This document shows, one piece after another, positions 23,295 to 26,425 of a stretch of 26,425 nucleotides of DNA (its first letter is position 1; each line of letters opens with the position of its first letter). The notes under the pieces were generated by a model. It was not told the origin of the DNA, made no database searches, and saw only the letters and a program-made list of their open reading frames with translations. Origin of the DNA: Lachnospiraceae bacterium (GTDB taxonomy: Bacteria; Bacillota; Clostridia; Lachnospirales; Lachnospiraceae); assembly GCA_021205045.1 (NCBI GenBank), contig JAJPYH010000038.1, forward strand, positions 1 through 26,425, read 5' to 3'. The position numbers and the translations under genes are program-made.

Positions 23295-23620
23295 TGGACT
23301 GCAAAGAGGTAGAATCCTTATTATCAGAATTTATTGATGGGAAATGCAGCAGAGAACAGAGCAGACAAATACGGGAGCACATCCTGTACTGTCCGAACTG
23401 TAAGGAGGAGCTGACCATTCAGTTTCTGGTGCAGGAGGGGATGTCGCGCCTTGACAGGGACGAGGACTTTCATCTGGACGAGGAGATTAACCGCCTGCTG
23501 GAGCCGCCGGGGAGAAAGAAGATCAAAATGCCTTTTTCCTGGAATGTATGGACCATTGTGCTGGACGCGCTTACGCTGATCGTGATTGCGGCGGTGGTGC
23601 TGTTTTTGCTGTTTCATTAA
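23294..23620 (+). CDS. membrane-anchored zf-HC2 (anti-sigma-like) protein
   Basis: The 108-residue protein begins with a putative zinc finger: DCKEVESLLSEFIDGKCS, then REHILYCPNC with His29, Cys33 and Cys36, the H-x3-C-x2-C pattern of ZAS-type anti-sigma domains. A charged middle part follows and one membrane helix (about 84-107) ends in FLLFH. The likely topology is finger inside, short tail in or beyond the membrane. No ECF sigma factor gene is adjacent; the gene is instead fused to asnA by a one-base overlap. It may regulate a sigma factor elsewhere or have another zinc-dependent role. Confidence 0.75.
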   Translation: MDCKEVESLLSEFIDGKCSREQSRQIREHILYCPNCKEELTIQFLVQEGMSRLDRDEDFHLDEEINRLLEPPGRKKIKMPFSWNVWTIVLDALTLIVIAAVVLFLLFH

Positions 23621-23652
23621 GGTGGGATGGAATGGGAAGTTTTGCTGATGGT

Positions 23653-23677
23653 ATCCGATTTACCGAAATCGGATTTT
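23653..23677 (+). terminator. intrinsic terminator before polA
   Basis: A perfect 9-bp stem ATCCGATTT/AAATCGGAT with loop ACCG ends in TTT and C. It closes the asnA operon 33 bases before polA. Confidence 0.75.
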
Positions 23678-23708
23678 CGGCTGTATTTATATTCGATAAT
23701 GGGAATTT

Positions 23709-26425
23709 ATGGGCAAGCTTGTATTGATTGATGGGATGAGTATTCTGCACAGAGCTTTTTACGGAGTGCCGCTGCTCACCAACGGGGAGGGCCTTCACAC
23801 CAATGGTGTGTACGGCTTTCTGAATATCATGTTCAAAATATTGGAGGAGGAACAGCCGGATTATCTGGCTGTTGCTTTTGATGTGAAAGCGCCCACTTTC
23901 CGGCATCAGTTATATAAGGAATATAAGGGTACCAGAAAAGAGATGCCCTCAGAGCTTTCGGAGCAGATTCCGGTGATGAAGGAAATGCTCTCCGCCATGG
24001 GAATCGAAATGTGCGAGCAGCCGGGCCTGGAGGCGGATGATATCCTGGGAACCTTAGCCAATGCCGCTGAGAGGGACGCCCATCAGGTGGCTTTGGTCAG
24101 CGGAGACCGGGATCTTTTGCAGATTGCCTCGGACAGCATCAGAATTCTGATTCCCAAGACGAAAAAGGGACACACGGAGGTGGAAACCTATTACGCGAAG
24201 GATGTGGAGGCGGCCTACGGCGTTACCCCGAAGGTATTTATAGATTTAAAGGCTCTGATGGGGGATACCTCGGACAATATTCCCGGCGTCCCAAAGGTGG
24301 GTCAGGTTACCGCTACCCAACTGCTTCAACAGTTTGGAACCATGGACAATCTTTATGCCCATGTGGATGAGGTGGCCAAAAAGAGCGTCCGGGAGTCTCT
24401 GATTGCCAACAGGGATCTGGCCGATTTAAGCCGGGTGCTGGCGACGATTAAGACAGACGGCGACATCAGACTGGATTATGAGAAGGCAAAGGCGGGGAAT
24501 TATTATACGCCTGAGGCCTATTTATTGTGTAAAAAACTGGAATTGAAAAGTATCATCAAACGCTTTGATGAGGTTTCCACGCAAATTTCTGCGAAAGAGA
24601 ATAAGTATGCTCTGGAAGTGATCGAAGATTTCGGCAGGGCGGAAGATCTGTTTGCACAATTACTTCGCGGCGGCGAAGCACCGGAGGATGAAAACGCATG
24701 CGGTAAATTTCAGGATGAAAGTGCGCAGGACCCATTGCGGACCGTCGGTTCGCAGAATGGAATGCCTGAGACAGACGAGCCTTTGCTGGGCGCATTCCTT
24801 CTCCGGGAAAAAAACAGAATTTACGCCATGGCGCTTTCTGACGGGACAGATGCCTGGGTGCTGCCGGTACAGGGCTTTCTGACGCAGGAATATCTGACGG
24901 ATCAGCTGAGAAAGCTTTCTGAGAAAGAAAGGCTCTCCCTGTTCGGCATCAAGGATTACTATCCATGTCTGAACGAGGACAGAGTGGATGCGTACAGCGA
25001 TCTGATTATCGCGGCTTATCTTTGCAACCCTCTGAAAAATGACTATGATTCTGTTTCCGTTGCCCGGGAATATCTGGACATGACCATACCGGCTCTGTCG
25101 GAGCTGACCGGCAAAAAGAGTCTTTCCGCTGTGTGGGAGGAATTGCCGCAGAAGCTGTATTCCTACGCTGCGGATCAGGCTTTCACAGCTTTCCGGGCAT
25201 ATATGCCTTTGATGGAACGGCTTCAGAGCATGGAAATGATGAAGCTTTATCGGGAAATGGAGATGCCCCTGTCTCTGGTGCTTTATTCCATGGAAAAAGA
25301 GGGCGTCATCGCCAGAAAGGAAGAGCTGGCGGTCTACGGGGAGGCTCTTCAGGGACGGATCACGCAGCTGGAGCAGGCCATCTGGCAGCAGGCTGGCCGG
25401 GAATTCAATATTCAGTCCCCGAAGCAGCTGGCGGAAATCTTATTTGAAGAAATGAAACTGCCCGGAGGCAAAAAGACCAAGACCGGCTATTCCACCGCTG
25501 CGGATGTGCTGGAAAAGCTGGCGCCGGAGTATCCGATTGTAAAGGATATTCTGGAATACCGGGCGCTGACCAAGCTCAAAAGCACCTATGCTGACGGCCT
25601 GAGCGCCTTTATTCAGGAGGATGGCAGGATTCACACTATCTATCAGCAGACGGTCACTGCCACGGGCAGACTGAGCAGCACGGATCCCAACCTGCAGAAT
25701 ATTCCCATGCGCACGGAGCTGGGCAGACAGATTCGCAAGGTTTTTGTGCCGAAGCCGGGGTATGTGTTTATGGATGCGGACTATTCTCAGATTGAGCTGC
25801 GGGTTCTGGCTCATATGTCCGGAGATGAACACCTGATTGAGGCCTACGCCATGAGCGAGGACATTCACAGAATCACAGCGTCCAAGGTCTTCCACGTACC
25901 CTTTGAGGAGGTCACGGATCTGCAGAGACGCAACGCCAAGGCGGTGAATTTCGGCATCGTCTACGGCATCAGCTCCTTTGGTTTAAGTCAGGATCTGTCC
26001 ATTCCCACCAAAGAGGCCAGAGCTTATATTGACCAGTATTTTGAAACCTACCCGGGGATTAAGAGCTTTCTGGATCAGATGGTGCAGGACGCCAAAGACC
26101 TGGGCTACGCCATGACCATGTACGGGCGCAGAAGGCCGGTGCCGGAGCTGAAAAGCAACAATTTTTCCCAACGCTCCTTCGGGGAGAGGGTGGCTATGAA
26201 CAGTCCCATTCAGGGAACCGCAGCAGACATTATGAAAATCGCCATGATCCGGGTCTGGCAGAGACTGAAGAAAGCGGGACTGGAGAGCCGTCTGATTTTG
26301 CAGGTACACGACGAACTGGTCATTGAGACGAAGGAATCCGAAGTGGAGCAGGTCAGGGAAATCCTGTATGACAGTATGAAACACGCGGCACAGCTGCAGG
26401 TGGAGCTGCAGGTTGACCTGCACAC
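23709..26425 (+). CDS. polA: DNA polymerase I (3' end beyond the window)
   Basis: Pol I fills repair gaps and removes Okazaki primers. The frame runs from ATG 23709 (MGKLVLIDGMSILHRAF) through 905 codons to the edge without a stop; only the last part is missing. The 5' nuclease domain (about 1-290) has GLEADDILGTLA, SGDRDLLQI and the helix-hairpin-helix GDTSDNIPGVPKVG. The middle domain (about 310-500) lacks the Exo I Asp-Glu motif, so 3'-5' proofreading is probably absent, as in many Firmicute Pol I. The polymerase domain shows TGRLSSTDPNLQNIP, motif A DADYSQIELR, motif B RRNAKAVNFGIVYG and motif C LQVHDELVIE. GGGAA lies just before the start. No promoter is obvious after the terminator. Confidence 0.96.
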   Translation, partial: MGKLVLIDGMSILHRAFYGVPLLTNGEGLHTNGVYGFLNIMFKILEEEQPDYLAVAFDVKAPTFRHQLYKEYKGTRKEMPSELSEQIPVMKEMLSAMGIEMCEQPGLEADDILGTLANAAERDAHQVALVSGDRDLLQIASDSIRILIPKTKKGHTEVETYYAKDVEAAYGVTPKVFIDLKALMGDTSDNIPGVPKVGQVTATQLLQQFGTMDNLYAHVDEVAKKSVRESLIANRDLADLSRVLATIKTDGDIRLDYEKAKAGNYYTPEAYLLCKKLELKSIIKRFDEVSTQISAKENKYALEVIEDFGRAEDLFAQLLRGGEAPEDENACGKFQDESAQDPLRTVGSQNGMPETDEPLLGAFLLREKNRIYAMALSDGTDAWVLPVQGFLTQEYLTDQLRKLSEKERLSLFGIKDYYPCLNEDRVDAYSDLIIAAYLCNPLKNDYDSVSVAREYLDMTIPALSELTGKKSLSAVWEELPQKLYSYAADQAFTAFRAYMPLMERLQSMEMMKLYREMEMPLSLVLYSMEKEGVIARKEELAVYGEALQGRITQLEQAIWQQAGREFNIQSPKQLAEILFEEMKLPGGKKTKTGYSTAADVLEKLAPEYPIVKDILEYRALTKLKSTYADGLSAFIQEDGRIHTIYQQTVTATGRLSSTDPNLQNIPMRTELGRQIRKVFVPKPGYVFMDADYSQIELRVLAHMSGDEHLIEAYAMSEDIHRITASKVFHVPFEEVTDLQRRNAKAVNFGIVYGISSFGLSQDLSIPTKEARAYIDQYFETYPGIKSFLDQMVQDAKDLGYAMTMYGRRRPVPELKSNNFSQRSFGERVAMNSPIQGTAADIMKIAMIRVWQRLKKAGLESRLILQVHDELVIETKESEVEQVREILYDSMKHAAQLQVELQVDLH

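Overview
The window looks like chromosomal DNA from a Firmicute of class Clostridia, most likely Lachnospiraceae. That is inference, based on the secG-rnr-smpB-ssrA order, strong AGGAGG-type ribosome binding sites, roughly half G+C, TTG/ATG starts, a tRNA and a tmRNA without an encoded CCA end, and the style of the proteins. All genes but one run on the plus strand.

Layout. (1) 1-3614 is the protein-export and RNA quality-control block: secG, a terminator, rnr (RNase R), a 170-bp inverted-repeat element, smpB, and the tmRNA gene ssrA with tag ADNNELALAA. SmpB, tmRNA and RNase R act together in trans-translation and decay of stalled mRNAs. (2) 3700-8940 is a less usual block: a metallopeptidase-like/VWA protein and a MoxR-type AAA+ ATPase. 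Three unrelated minisatellites surround them: 30 bp x3 at the 5' end of the VWA gene, 19 bp x11 between the genes, and 18 bp x5 after the ATPase, the last encoding a 41-residue Lys/Ala repeat peptide. A multi-spanning GtrII-like membrane protein follows. (3) 9019-9858 (minus) is a Cof-type HAD phosphatase. (4) 9981-12814 is a zinc/cadmium resistance operon: a consensus promoter with an inverted-repeat operator, a SmtB/CzrA-type repressor with a complete alpha-5 metal site, a free-standing HMA metal-binding protein, a P1B ATPase that lacks its own HMA domain, and a terminator.

(5) 12885-17971 holds a cytoplasmic protein that joins a ParB-like N-terminal domain to a BMP/Med nucleoside-binding-protein domain. 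It has a structured leader and is followed by a small metallophosphoesterase and an OmpR-type response regulator/histidine kinase pair. A shortened copy of the inverted-repeat element lies just before the regulator. (6) 18073-21487 holds hisH, hisF, ung and lysA. (7) 21526-22220 holds tRNA-Leu(CAA) with promoter and terminator, a LysM-domain gene or remnant, and another strong terminator. (8) 22229-26425 holds asnA with a consensus promoter, an overlapping zinc-finger membrane protein, a terminator, and polA, which runs off the right edge.

Most of this is core genome. The parts most worth a second look are the minisatellite-ringed VWA/AAA locus with its KAAGKA-repeat peptide, the ParB-BMP fusion with its leader and phosphoesterase neighbour, and the dispersed inverted-repeat element. 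No CRISPR array, transposase, integrase or prophage module is visible.
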